NCBI GenBank assembly: GCA_002723085.1
Contig: PBNK01000043.1
Coordinates: 1-63,304 of the forward strand
Reading direction: 5' to 3'
DNA: 63,304 bases
From: Crocinitomicaceae bacterium
Lineage (GTDB): Bacteria > Bacteroidota > Bacteroidia > Flavobacteriales_D > Parvicellaceae
Shown here one piece after another: positions 27,617-36,864 of the stretch; positions within the stretch are counted from its first letter, which is position 1, and the number at the start of each line of letters is the position of its first letter. Under the pieces are notes generated by a model. The model ran no database searches and had not been told where the DNA came from. It saw only the letters and a list, made by a program, of their open reading frames with translations. The position numbers and the translations under genes are program-made.

Positions 27617-29272
27617 ATGAAAAGAGGGTTTAAAATTAAATTGTTTCCATTTATGTTATTATGTTATTCTACATTATATGGGCAATTGAACCCCCAAGAC
27701 TCCAGTATTTTACCATTAATAGTCATTAACACATTAGGAAATACAATTGTTGACGAGCCTAAAATTACGGCTCATATGGGAATCATAAAAAATACACAAG
27801 GAAGTTATAATCAGCTAGCAGACAATTTTAATGAATACGATGGACTTATAGGAATTGAAGAGAGAGGCTCAAGCTCTTCTTTTTTTCCTAAAAAAGGGTA
27901 TGGATTAGAAACTCGAGACAGTTTAGGCGAAAACAACAATGTTGAGTTATTTGGAATGCCAAAAGAAAACGACTGGGTTTTACATGGGCCTTATAGTGAT
28001 AAATCCTTAATAAGAAATTTTTTAGCATACTATTATGGAGAAAAAATGTACAACTATAGCCCAAGAACTCAATTTGTTGAGTTGGTTATAGATAATGATT
28101 ATAAAGGAGTTTATTTATTTCTTGAGAAAATTAAAAGAGATGATGGTAGAATAGATATATCAAAGCTAGACGATGACGATCTTTTAGGTGATTCAGTAAC
28201 GGGAGGTTATATAGTTAAAATTGATAAATCAACCGGATCAAATAACAGTTCATGGACATCTTCTTATCAAACTAACTCATCAAACCCAAAAGACATTTCT
28301 TTTTTATATCATTATCCAAAAGCCGATGAAATAAAACCAGCCCAAAAAACGTATATCCAAACTTTTATTTCTTCGTTTGAAAATGCTCTTTACGGAAATG
28401 ATTTTTTAGATTCAAGTATAGGTTACAAACAATATATTGACATTAATTCTTTTGTAGATTATTACCTATTAAATGAAGTAACTAGAAATGTTGACGGCTA
28501 TCGAATTAGCACATTTATGTATAAAAATAAGGATAGTAAAAACAATAAACTGTTTATTGGACCACCATGTGATTATAATTTAGGGTGGGGAAACGCAGAT
28601 TACTGTGATGGAGGTTCAAGTACAGGATGGGCAAGCGATTTTAATTTAGTTTGTTCGGGTGATAATTTTCAAATCCCATTTTGGTGGGAGAAAATGTTGT
28701 CAGACCCTGAATTTTTAAACAGATTGAATTGTAGATGGGACGAACTAAGACAAGGGCCTCTACATTCAGACTCTATAAATGAAGTTGTTGATAGCTTAAG
28801 CTTAATGTTACAAGAGCCAGCAATAAGAAATTTTACAAAGTGGAATGTGTTAAACACTTGGGTATGGCCCAATAACTTTGTGGGGGGGTCATACATTTCA
28901 GAAATAGGATACATTAAGAATTGGATTAACGATAGGCTATTATGGATAGACTACAATTTACCTGGTTCTGCATTAGATTGTTCTTTTTTATCATTTTCAA
29001 AAAAAGAGGCTTTTTCAGCTAATTTATTTCCAAACCCTTTTTTAGATAAATTTTTTATAGATTTTAATCAAAACACCTCGAATAAGAAAATTAATGTTTT
29101 AATGTATGATTTATCCGGTATTTTGATTTCAAGCTACAGCTCATTAATTAATTCTTCTGGAACAATTTCTTCTTCAGAAATTTTAAATAAAAATGATTTA
29201 AACAATGGTTTATACATATTAATCATTAGAATAGGAAATCAAGAAAAGCACTTTAAAATTATTAAGCAATAG
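27617..29272 (+). CDS. Secreted CotH-kinase-family protein with T9SS type A tail
   Basis: CotH proteins are atypical protein kinases first known from spore coats; secreted bacterial versions are widespread and poorly understood. After the signal peptide the core shows IEERGSSSSFFPKKGYGLE, MPKENDWVLHGPYSDKSLIRN and YKGVYLFLEKIKRDDGRIDI, typical of the family, then GPPCDYNLGWGNADYC with the metal-binding Asp region. The tail (about residues 475-551) is a type A sorting domain with LFPNPF and ends HFKIIKQ. Length 551. It is 20 bases downstream of the nuclease gene. Confidence 0.9.
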   Translation: MKRGFKIKLFPFMLLCYSTLYGQLNPQDSSILPLIVINTLGNTIVDEPKITAHMGIIKNTQGSYNQLADNFNEYDGLIGIEERGSSSSFFPKKGYGLETRDSLGENNNVELFGMPKENDWVLHGPYSDKSLIRNFLAYYYGEKMYNYSPRTQFVELVIDNDYKGVYLFLEKIKRDDGRIDISKLDDDDLLGDSVTGGYIVKIDKSTGSNNSSWTSSYQTNSSNPKDISFLYHYPKADEIKPAQKTYIQTFISSFENALYGNDFLDSSIGYKQYIDINSFVDYYLLNEVTRNVDGYRISTFMYKNKDSKNNKLFIGPPCDYNLGWGNADYCDGGSSTGWASDFNLVCSGDNFQIPFWWEKMLSDPEFLNRLNCRWDELRQGPLHSDSINEVVDSLSLMLQEPAIRNFTKWNVLNTWVWPNNFVGGSYISEIGYIKNWINDRLLWIDYNLPGSALDCSFLSFSKKEAFSANLFPNPFLDKFFIDFNQNTSNKKINVLMYDLSGILISSYSSLINSSGTISSSEILNKNDLNNGLYILIIRIGNQEKHFKIIKQ

Positions 29273-29315
29273 TCATTTATTTAAAAATTATTAAATTCAT
29301 GTTCTTTTCTCAAAT

Positions 29316-30176
29316 ATGAAAATTAAAATTACATACTTTTTCTTTGCCATATTTTTCTTTAATTTTTCTTATTCCCAAGAAAACAATGATGAAAAAGCAC
29401 CAAGGTGGATAATTGGGAAAATGCATAAAGCAATTCAACAACACACCGATTTACGCTTTACCCTTTTTAGAGCTGAACGAATAAACGATAAATATATCAA
29501 AGGAAGTTTTGATGGGAAGTTAAAAACTAACCCCTTTAAAATTTATTTTAAAAATAATTATCCAAACGAAGGTGTAGAGATTCTATATAAGAATGGGGAA
29601 AACAGCAATAGGGCCTGGGTAAATCCAAACTCTTTTCCTTATTTAACATTATCCTTTCATCCCGAGAATAAGCTTATTTGCGCTGGGGGTCATCACACTT
29701 TTAAAATGGTCGGATTTTCCACATTTGACGACCTTTTGCTAAGTTATGAAACAAAATATCAAGAAGATTTTTACAATTACATAAACTATTTAGGAAAAGT
29801 AAAATGGAAAGACATGGTTTGTTATAAGTTTATGCTTAAACACCCTGAATATAAAATTATAAAATACCGCACTAAAAGAGGTGAAACTTTAAAAAGAATA
29901 GCTTTTTTAAAAGGATTAAATATTGCTAAACTTAAAGAATTAAACAATAAAATTAATCCAGAAGAAGAGCTTATAGAAGGGAAAGAAATATTAATTACAA
30001 ACACATATGAAAAAGAGGTGCTTTTTTATATTGATTCAAAATCTTTTTTACCTGTTTATCAAGAAATATATGATGAAAAGGGCTTGTATGAAAAATATGC
30101 GTATTCTAATTTAGAATACGATAAGCCAATCCCAGAAAAAGAGTTTTCAATTTATTATAAAGATTATAATTTTTAA
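29316..30176 (+). CDS. DUF1571-like secreted protein with a LysM-like insertion
   Basis: Secreted protein of 286 residues. Signal peptide to about residue 20. The N-terminal part resembles DUF1571 proteins of Bacteroidota (FRAERINDKYIKGSFDGKLKTNPFKIY and NPNSFPYLTLSFHPENKL). At about residues 190-230 there is a LysM-like module: YRTKRGETLKRIAFLKGLN, then LKELNNKI and EGKEILI. It lies in the middle of a domain that resumes with VLFYIDSKSFLPVYQEIYDEKG. The fold may thus be an outer-membrane lipid- or glycan-interacting module. Function unknown. Confidence 0.82.
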   Translation: MKIKITYFFFAIFFFNFSYSQENNDEKAPRWIIGKMHKAIQQHTDLRFTLFRAERINDKYIKGSFDGKLKTNPFKIYFKNNYPNEGVEILYKNGENSNRAWVNPNSFPYLTLSFHPENKLICAGGHHTFKMVGFSTFDDLLLSYETKYQEDFYNYINYLGKVKWKDMVCYKFMLKHPEYKIIKYRTKRGETLKRIAFLKGLNIAKLKELNNKINPEEELIEGKEILITNTYEKEVLFYIDSKSFLPVYQEIYDEKGLYEKYAYSNLEYDKPIPEKEFSIYYKDYNF

Positions 30177-30191
30177 GGGTTTATGTCCCTT
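30175..30191 (+). terminator. Possible weak terminator after the DUF1571-like gene
   Basis: AAGGG at 30175-30179 and CCCTT at 30187-30191 form a 5-bp stem with a 7-base loop, then a T-rich run. The stem begins inside the stop codon. It is short, so termination is only possible, not shown. Confidence 0.35.
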
Positions 30192-30204
30192 TTATTAATA
30201 TTAA

Positions 30205-30288
30205 TTAATACCCTCTAAAATAAAATTTAATTCTAACAGGTGAATTAGGAACAGGGAATGATATTTCTGTGAAAACAGAGGAATCTAA
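30205..30288 (-). pseudogene. In-frame tail after a TAA stop, possible lost C-terminal extension
   Basis: Directly after the stop of the neighbouring hypothetical gene (TAA at 30289-30291), the same frame stays open for 27 codons before TAA at 30205-30207. Its reading, starting LDSSVFTEISFPVPNSP and ending RIKFYFRGY, has a natural-looking amino-acid mix including Pro, Val, Arg and aromatic residues. No start codon is present. It may be a lost extension of the 127-residue gene or the remnant of another gene. Confidence 0.35.
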
Positions 30289-30672
30289 TTAGGAGTTTTT
30301 TTCTTTCTTAAGTTCTTCTCTCATTTCTTTTGCCATTTCTCTGAAGGCAGCTATTTCTTCTTTTTTACGAGCTTTAACAGTTACTAATGCTTTTGCAACA
30401 ATTTTATCTCTTTCATCATAATCGGCAATTTTTCCCGGCTTTTCAATTCGCATATCTTCTGAGATGCCCAATTCATCTAAAATATCATCCGTGAAATTTA
30501 TTTTTCCAAGTCCAAAATAAATTTTGATTAACTCTTTATGCTTATTCATTATTAAGATATCTTGAATGGTAATATCTTTAATATCTCTATATCCAAATCC
30601 TAACCTAGATTTTCTAGTTAGTTTCCTAAGGTTAACGCTATAAGTACTGTTTTCAAAATCTAAAATGTCCAT
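30289..30672 (-). CDS. Hypothetical cytosolic protein, 127 residues
   Basis: Not recognised. Charged soluble protein without a signal peptide: an N-terminal part with GFGYRDIKDITIQDILIMNK, a middle region around ELGISEDMRIEKPGKIADYDE, and a C-terminal Lys/Glu-rich helix (KEEIAAFREMAKEMREELKKE). The clear start, single promoter-facing orientation and balanced composition suggest a real gene. The frame would continue for 27 further codons if the TAA were read through. It lies between plus-strand T9SS genes. Confidence 0.6.
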   Translation of the reverse strand: MDILDFENSTYSVNLRKLTRKSRLGFGYRDIKDITIQDILIMNKHKELIKIYFGLGKINFTDDILDELGISEDMRIEKPGKIADYDERDKIVAKALVTVKARKKEEIAAFREMAKEMREELKKEKNS

Positions 30673-30779
30673 AATTAATCAAAAGTAATAAATCAATTAT
30701 ATACCAACAACATATACCACTATTTAACAAAGCTTTTAATAGAAAATATTTATTGTATTTTTAAGCAAACAAAAATTTT

Positions 30780-32552
30780 ATGAGACTCATCTTTATTATT
30801 TTCACTTTGCTTTTTCATCAAATTTATTTATTTGGGCAAATTAATTTGCCTATTCAGTCTACTGCTGATGAATTATCGCCAAAAGAAATAGAAAAATATA
30901 AAGCTTCTTATTCGAATAATTTAAAGAACGTAATTACGACTCAACCAATAGGTTCATTAAGAACTATGGCAGAATGGGAAGAAGTGCAAGCCATATGCAT
31001 CACTTGGACTTCGTACAAAAGTATTTTAGCTCAAATTGTTGAAGAAGTTCAAACAGAATGCGAAGTCATTATCTTATGTAATAATGCCAATACTGCTCAA
31101 AATGAATTGCAGAATTATGGAGTATCTCTTAATAACGTTTCTTTTGTTGCTGCCAATTTTAACTCTATTTGGATGCGAGATTATGGTGGTAATACAGTAT
31201 ATAAAGATTATGTTGATTCGTTAATTTTAGTTGATTGGATCTACAACAGAAGCCGGCCATTAGACAATTCATCTCCAGCTGCAATTGGAGGCTTTAAAGG
31301 AATTCCTGTTTATGAGATGTCTCAATCAGGAACTGACTTAGTTCATACAGGAGGTAATTTTATGGCTGATGGCTTTGGCACAGGATTTTCATCAGAATTA
31401 GTAGACTATGAAAACAGCTCAGCAGGGAATTTTAACCTAACCAATAAAACACCTGCTGAAGTGGACCAGTTGATGGAAGATTGGATGGGGATTGACACTT
31501 ATATAAAAATGACTGTTTTACCATACGATGACATCCATCATATTGACATGCATATGAAGCTAATTGATGAAGAAACATTATTGGTGGGGGAATTTCCTAC
31601 TGGAGTATCAGATGGTCCTCAAATAGAAATGAACATTCAATATATTCAAGATAATTTCACGTCAGTTTTTGGAACACCCTATAAGATAATTAGAATCCCT
31701 ATGGTTCCATCAACATCTGGAGGATACCCAAATGGAAGTTGGTCGGGGCCATATTATAGAACTTATGCCAATAACTTAATTGTAAATAAAAAAGTTTTGG
31801 TTCCAACATATAGAACTCAATTTGACACAACCGGATTAAGGATTTTAAGAGAAGCAATGCCGGGATATGAAGTTATTGGTATTGATTGTGATAATTCAGG
31901 AGCTAATATTATTGGAGCAGGTGGAGCAATTCACTGTATTACCAAAGCAATTGGATCAAGTGATCCACTATTAATCTCTCACCAGGAATTACCTGTTACG
32001 GCTGATGTATTAAACCCTTATCCTGTTGACGCACTTATAATGCATAAATCTGGCATAGCAAACGCCACTGTTTTTTATAAAACAGATTTATCATCTGTTT
32101 ATTCGAGTGTCTCTATGATTAACACATCAGGAGACAATTGGTCAGCAGACATTCCTCCTCAGTTGGCAGGCACAACTGTTTATTATTACATATCAGCACA
32201 ATCTAACTCTGGTAAATCTCAAGTAAGGCCAATTACGGCACCTGATGGCTATTTTGATTTTGAGGTTAATTATTTTGTTGACATTCCTGAAATTGAAATT
32301 GATTTTGGCCGTGTTTTCCCAAATCCCTCATCAGGGTTGACCTGTGTTGAGGTAAATAGTCAAATGGAATTCAATGGCTCTTTATCTCTATACAATACTT
32401 TAGGTCAAATCATAAAGGTTATTCATCAAGGAAAATTTAAAGGCGGCTCAAGAAAATATTTCATCGATGCATCATATTATAAATCTGGTGTATACTACCT
32501 TAAATTAGAAAATAATGAAGGGGTAAAAACAACACCGTTTCTTGTCAGGTAA
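30780..32552 (+). CDS. Secreted peptidylarginine-deiminase-like enzyme with T9SS type A tail
   Basis: Member of the PAD_porph/agmatine deiminase family. Signal peptide at 1-20. The catalytic residues are all visible: Asp in NSIWMRDYGGN (about 134), His and Asp in DIHHIDMHMK (about 252-258), and Cys in GGAIHCITKAIG (about 386). The middle portion has SGGYPNGSWSGPYYRTYANNL. After a linker with an Ig-like region, the last 75 residues are a type A sorting domain (VFPNPSSGLTCVE). Related surface enzymes citrullinate C-terminal arginine in Porphyromonas; free agmatine is the alternative substrate. Secretion favours peptide or extracellular arginine derivatives. Confidence 0.88.
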   Translation: MRLIFIIFTLLFHQIYLFGQINLPIQSTADELSPKEIEKYKASYSNNLKNVITTQPIGSLRTMAEWEEVQAICITWTSYKSILAQIVEEVQTECEVIILCNNANTAQNELQNYGVSLNNVSFVAANFNSIWMRDYGGNTVYKDYVDSLILVDWIYNRSRPLDNSSPAAIGGFKGIPVYEMSQSGTDLVHTGGNFMADGFGTGFSSELVDYENSSAGNFNLTNKTPAEVDQLMEDWMGIDTYIKMTVLPYDDIHHIDMHMKLIDEETLLVGEFPTGVSDGPQIEMNIQYIQDNFTSVFGTPYKIIRIPMVPSTSGGYPNGSWSGPYYRTYANNLIVNKKVLVPTYRTQFDTTGLRILREAMPGYEVIGIDCDNSGANIIGAGGAIHCITKAIGSSDPLLISHQELPVTADVLNPYPVDALIMHKSGIANATVFYKTDLSSVYSSVSMINTSGDNWSADIPPQLAGTTVYYYISAQSNSGKSQVRPITAPDGYFDFEVNYFVDIPEIEIDFGRVFPNPSSGLTCVEVNSQMEFNGSLSLYNTLGQIIKVIHQGKFKGGSRKYFIDASYYKSGVYYLKLENNEGVKTTPFLVR

Positions 32553-32561
32553 GCTATAAAG

Positions 32562-35330
32562 CTATTTTTGAATAACCACTTTCTTAATAACGGTTGAATT
32601 AGAATTTTTTATTCTAAAAAAATAAATTCCATTAGAATAAGAACTTAAATCAATAATTTGATTAAAACTAGATGAGTTTTGAAACTGTTTTATAGACATT
32701 CTCTTTCCTAATTGATTGTATATTTCAATTGTTAACTCATCTAATTTATTTTGTTCACCAATTACATTAACTATCCCATTTGAAGGGTTAGGGAAAATAG
32801 CTAATTCTAAATCATTATCATTTTGATTTACATTAGCAACAATATTAAATTCAAACCAGTTTAGGTTAAACTCTTGGTTGGTGATTAATAACCTTATATG
32901 GTACACCCCTTTATCAAGCCAAAAAACTTCAGAAGTATTTGTGGTTTGCCAATTTTGCCACCCTCCAGTAGAAGTAAAGTTAGCTTGGTTTAGTACAGTA
33001 TTGTTACCTAAGCTATCTATTAATTGCATTTCGATTCCTCCGTTAAATCCATTTGAGGCATTTCGGTAACTTACTTGAAAACTCCCAGAATATTTTGCAT
33101 TAACATAGTAATCTACATAATCTCCTATGTGCAAATACCCTATGTTTTCACCGCCTCCCAAGTCTGTGCACCCTTCTACACCTATTCCTGATTCAAAAAA
33201 GTAGTCTTCAGCTTCTACAATTCCAGGAATACAATTGTTTGAGCAGGAAACTAAGTTTGTTACGGGCTTTCTATTAAAGTTAGCAAGTGCTGTTCCGTCT
33301 AATGCATTAATCTGATTCCCGTTGTATGAAATGTCTATTTTACTTACAGACCCAGTTAATGAAGACCATCCCTGAATAGGACTATTTAACTGAAAATTCA
33401 AAATTCTAGGGAAGTTAAGGTTGTATTGAAGGCTATTAATTAAAATTGTATTTATTGAGTCTACATGAATAGTAAAACAGGAGTTGGGGTTATTAAAAAC
33501 ATTAATAGGGATAGCGCTTAAATCTAATGACTTGTTTAATAGCAACTCAATGTTGTATTCGTCAAGGGTACGTGCTGATATGTAGTCAGCATTAACACTG
33601 TTTACACTTCCCTTTTTGATAAATTCAAATGAATTTGTATTTATTTCTCCGCCATCACAATGAAGTCTAATTTTATTTTTTCCAGAATCTAAAATGGCAT
33701 CAGGGATAGTAAAAGTGTTCCAAAAGTTCCAATTATTGGTTGAAGGAAGAGCATAAGATTGAGTAAATGCAGTATCGTTTACAGAAAAAAATATTTTTGA
33801 ATTAGTATTGTCAGCAGAGTACCTAATATTAATATCGTAAGCAGCAGTTGTATCAACAATAACCTCGTATTGCATCCACTCGTCTTCTTGGAACCAACCA
33901 ACATGATAACCATCATGAAATAAGTAAACATCGTTACATTCACTAATGTCTACTCCATCATTTCGATACATCCAACCTTCGTTCCATGCAGTGTAAGTTC
34001 CTGTCGTAACATGATAATCAGAAAAGACATTATCTTGATAAGCTTCACCAAGTACGCCCATATCAAAGTTAGGAGTGAAAATTCTTCCTGGAAGATGAGG
34101 GGTAGTATCCAAAAAAGGTAGAGTTGAATCAGAATATACTTGTCTAAACATGGCGTCAATTACATCTTTTTGATAGCGACAATTTTCTAATTTTAAATCT
34201 TCCGTTAACTGACTTAAAGTGCTAATTGCATTTACAGTACTAGGAGGATTAGTACCGTTACTCCAATAGTTTAACAAATTTTGGTAGTCAGTTGTTTTTG
34301 TAATAGACATAGGGCATGAAATAGATTCAATTTTTTTCATAGGCCACCATGCCCAACCCACGTCAAAATCTTCGATTAACCTAATGGCATTTCTAAACCA
34401 AGTATTTGAATTTTCTCCTGATTCGCCAAACCAAATAGGAACATTCCATGTGTTGCGAATGTCTAATGCCCACTGAATATCTGCCTGAAAGTTTTTTGAC
34501 CAATATTTATGAGGACTGTAAACCATGTTTGCATCCCATGGGGGGGTTAACCCACTAAAATCATTTGCATACCAATTGCCTTCAATAAAAATAATATGAT
34601 TATTATCAACAGACCTAACACTGTCAGTTAATTGAATGTAAAAATTTCTTAGGACATTGTTTCCTAAGTTCCAGTTGGTTTCATTTAAGAAATCATAACC
34701 AGCTATTGTGGGTTCATTAACATAATGTTCAGCAATTTTTTTCCATAAAGAGAAAGTTTTATTTTGGTTATTTACATCTTCCCATAAGGATGGAAAATTT
34801 GGATTATAGTCACTAATGCCGGAATTTCCGCCTTGACCACCAGGTGCAGCATGTAAATCTAAAATTATATACATGTTATTTTGTTTGCACCAAGAAACTA
34901 AGCTGTCAGTCATTTCAAAACCTTTATTTAACCATGTGTTTTGGCCTAAAACTGGCTCATCTTGAATAGATAGGGTAAATAGGTTATAATGCATAGGTAG
35001 TCTAATGGCATTAAACCCCCAAGAAGCTAGAGAATCGATGTCAATTTTTCTAACATGATTAGCATACCAATTGTCATAAAATATGTCTGTTTCTGCAGGT
35101 CCAATTAACTGTTCAATAATTTCTCTGATTTCGTATTGAGCATCAGCAAAACTTGCTGTTTGAAGCATGTAACCCTCTTGCAACATCCAGCCGCCAAGAT
35201 TCATGGCTTTTAGGATAACGGTGTCTCCATTTACATTTACAATTGCCTTTCCGTTAGTAGATAAAAAAGTTTGACCAAGGACAATTTTTGAACTAATTAA
35301 AAGAAATAATAATACAGATTTAAGATTCAT
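32562..35330 (-). CDS. GH5 glycoside hydrolase with carbohydrate-binding modules and T9SS tail
   Basis: Secreted glucanase-like enzyme, 922 residues from the ATG at 35330, which gives a better signal peptide than the ORF start at 35342. GH5 domain at about residues 25-370: acid/base Glu in DFLNETNW (about 217) and nucleophile in IWFGESGENS (about 302), with LDLHAAPGGQGG before them. Two CBM6-like beta-sandwiches follow, at about 410-575 and 715-840 (EAEDYFFESGIGVEG, YLHIGDYVDYYV). The tail is a type A sorting domain (IFPNPSNGIV). The LDLHAAPGGQ pattern recalls exo-beta-glucanase-like GH5 enzymes, so a beta-glucan such as laminarin is possible. Third gene of the Sus-type locus, 2 bases after SusD. 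Confidence 0.93.
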   Translation of the reverse strand: MNLKSVLLFLLISSKIVLGQTFLSTNGKAIVNVNGDTVILKAMNLGGWMLQEGYMLQTASFADAQYEIREIIEQLIGPAETDIFYDNWYANHVRKIDIDSLASWGFNAIRLPMHYNLFTLSIQDEPVLGQNTWLNKGFEMTDSLVSWCKQNNMYIILDLHAAPGGQGGNSGISDYNPNFPSLWEDVNNQNKTFSLWKKIAEHYVNEPTIAGYDFLNETNWNLGNNVLRNFYIQLTDSVRSVDNNHIIFIEGNWYANDFSGLTPPWDANMVYSPHKYWSKNFQADIQWALDIRNTWNVPIWFGESGENSNTWFRNAIRLIEDFDVGWAWWPMKKIESISCPMSITKTTDYQNLLNYWSNGTNPPSTVNAISTLSQLTEDLKLENCRYQKDVIDAMFRQVYSDSTLPFLDTTPHLPGRIFTPNFDMGVLGEAYQDNVFSDYHVTTGTYTAWNEGWMYRNDGVDISECNDVYLFHDGYHVGWFQEDEWMQYEVIVDTTAAYDINIRYSADNTNSKIFFSVNDTAFTQSYALPSTNNWNFWNTFTIPDAILDSGKNKIRLHCDGGEINTNSFEFIKKGSVNSVNADYISARTLDEYNIELLLNKSLDLSAIPINVFNNPNSCFTIHVDSINTILINSLQYNLNFPRILNFQLNSPIQGWSSLTGSVSKIDISYNGNQINALDGTALANFNRKPVTNLVSCSNNCIPGIVEAEDYFFESGIGVEGCTDLGGGENIGYLHIGDYVDYYVNAKYSGSFQVSYRNASNGFNGGIEMQLIDSLGNNTVLNQANFTSTGGWQNWQTTNTSEVFWLDKGVYHIRLLITNQEFNLNWFEFNIVANVNQNDNDLELAIFPNPSNGIVNVIGEQNKLDELTIEIYNQLGKRMSIKQFQNSSSFNQIIDLSSYSNGIYFFRIKNSNSTVIKKVVIQK

Positions 35331-35332
35331 TT

Positions 35333-36844
35333 TTAATAACAATCGTTTTGCTGAATTAACCCATCAGAGACAGTAACATCATTATCAGGAATAGGAAGAA
35401 GCCCACTACAACCTTCAACATAGTTTCCTTTTCCGTAGGCATTAAAATCGTGAAGAACATCTGCTGCTACCCCCCATCTTACAAGGTCATAAAATCTAGT
35501 GTTTTCAAGCCCAAGCTCTACTCTTCTTTCGTGATAAATACTGGCTTTTAAGGGTGATAAATTTAAAAGAGAAGTTTCTTTATAATCAGAAATTACAGAA
35601 GAAGTTGGATCATAATTTGGCAAACCAGCTCTTTGACGCACAAGATTAAGTGAGTTCTCTGCTGAACCATTGTCGCCAGACTCCATAGATGCTTCGGCAT
35701 GCATTAAAAGAACATCAGCATATCTTAAATATATGTAATCTAAATTCCCATTACAATCGACAGTTATAGGTCTTTCTGCATCTGGAATTAAATATTTTTG
35801 ACACATAAAACCAGTGGGAGGGTTCCAGCCTCCACCAACAAAGTCATGAGGTGCTCCACCAAAAGTTCCAGGGATAGATTCACCATTAAAGACAACACTT
35901 GCCTCTAATCTTTGGTCGCCAGCCTCAAAAGCATCTACAAAATCTTGTGTAGGGTTATTGAAACCATAGCCCCAACCCATATCTCTATCACCAAACCAAA
36001 TGCTCAACCATGAGCCTTCATGTTCTCCCCAATTTCCATTTTGATCTTCAACAGCATTGATAGCCCATACTACTTCAGAACCCCATTGTTGTTGAGAAGT
36101 AAAAACATCGCTATAATTTGGGACTAGAGCATAAAGACCTGAATTCATTACTGTTTCACAGGCAGTCTTAGCTTCAGCCCATTTGCCTTGAAATAAATAA
36201 GCTTGTGCAAGTAATCCATCAGCAGCACCTTTAGTAGCTCTGCCTCTTTCTGAAAGTGGGATTGTTGCTGGAAGTATAGCAGAAGCAGCAATTAAGTCAG
36301 CTTCAACTTGTGCATATGTTTCTTCAATTGTAGCTCTAGATTTTCCAGCAGAAATGTCATTTCCAGAAGTGTAGATCATCATGCCGCCAAAATTTTTAGC
36401 CAGCCTTAGGTATGCATACCCCCTTAAAAAGCGACATTCTGCAGTATATCTATCTTTTAAACTTTGGTCCATGTCAATTTCTTCCATAGCCTCTATAGCA
36501 AAATTAGCTCTTGCAATTAAACGATACATATCAGCATAAATCCAATTGGGGACATCTGTGAAAGAAGTGGCTGTAAAAGTCATTAATTCATACATTCCTT
36601 GTTGATCGCCATCACTTTCCCCCCCTTTAATGGCATCGTCTGACATAACACTACCTACAGCCCACAAAGCAACTAGATTGTTTCTCCATGCTGTTACGTC
36701 ATATGCAGCAACCATAGCCTCATATGCACTAGCAGCATCAATAAAATATGGTTTTTCTTGATTGCCTGGCTGTTCTAATTCTAACCATTCTTTTTTACAG
36801 CCAAAAAAAGCTAACCCAATAAATAAAAGTGTAATCTTTTTCAT
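35333..36844 (-). CDS. SusD/RagB-family outer-membrane nutrient-binding lipoprotein
   Basis: Surface lipoprotein that caps a SusC transporter and binds glycans. Signal with lipobox FFGC at residue 15. The product is 503 residues, with TPR-type helices such as YRLIARANFAIEAMEE and TAECRFLRGYAYLRLAKNFGG, and C-terminal LRYADVLLMHAEASME and ERRVELGLENTRFYDLVRWG, standard for the family. It follows the SusC gene by 20 bases and precedes GH5 by 2, forming one operon. The substrate is presumably the same glucan cut by the enzyme. Confidence 0.94.
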   Translation of the reverse strand: MKKITLLFIGLAFFGCKKEWLELEQPGNQEKPYFIDAASAYEAMVAAYDVTAWRNNLVALWAVGSVMSDDAIKGGESDGDQQGMYELMTFTATSFTDVPNWIYADMYRLIARANFAIEAMEEIDMDQSLKDRYTAECRFLRGYAYLRLAKNFGGMMIYTSGNDISAGKSRATIEETYAQVEADLIAASAILPATIPLSERGRATKGAADGLLAQAYLFQGKWAEAKTACETVMNSGLYALVPNYSDVFTSQQQWGSEVVWAINAVEDQNGNWGEHEGSWLSIWFGDRDMGWGYGFNNPTQDFVDAFEAGDQRLEASVVFNGESIPGTFGGAPHDFVGGGWNPPTGFMCQKYLIPDAERPITVDCNGNLDYIYLRYADVLLMHAEASMESGDNGSAENSLNLVRQRAGLPNYDPTSSVISDYKETSLLNLSPLKASIYHERRVELGLENTRFYDLVRWGVAADVLHDFNAYGKGNYVEGCSGLLPIPDNDVTVSDGLIQQNDCY

Positions 36845-36864
36845 AATAGTAGTGTTAATGTAAT

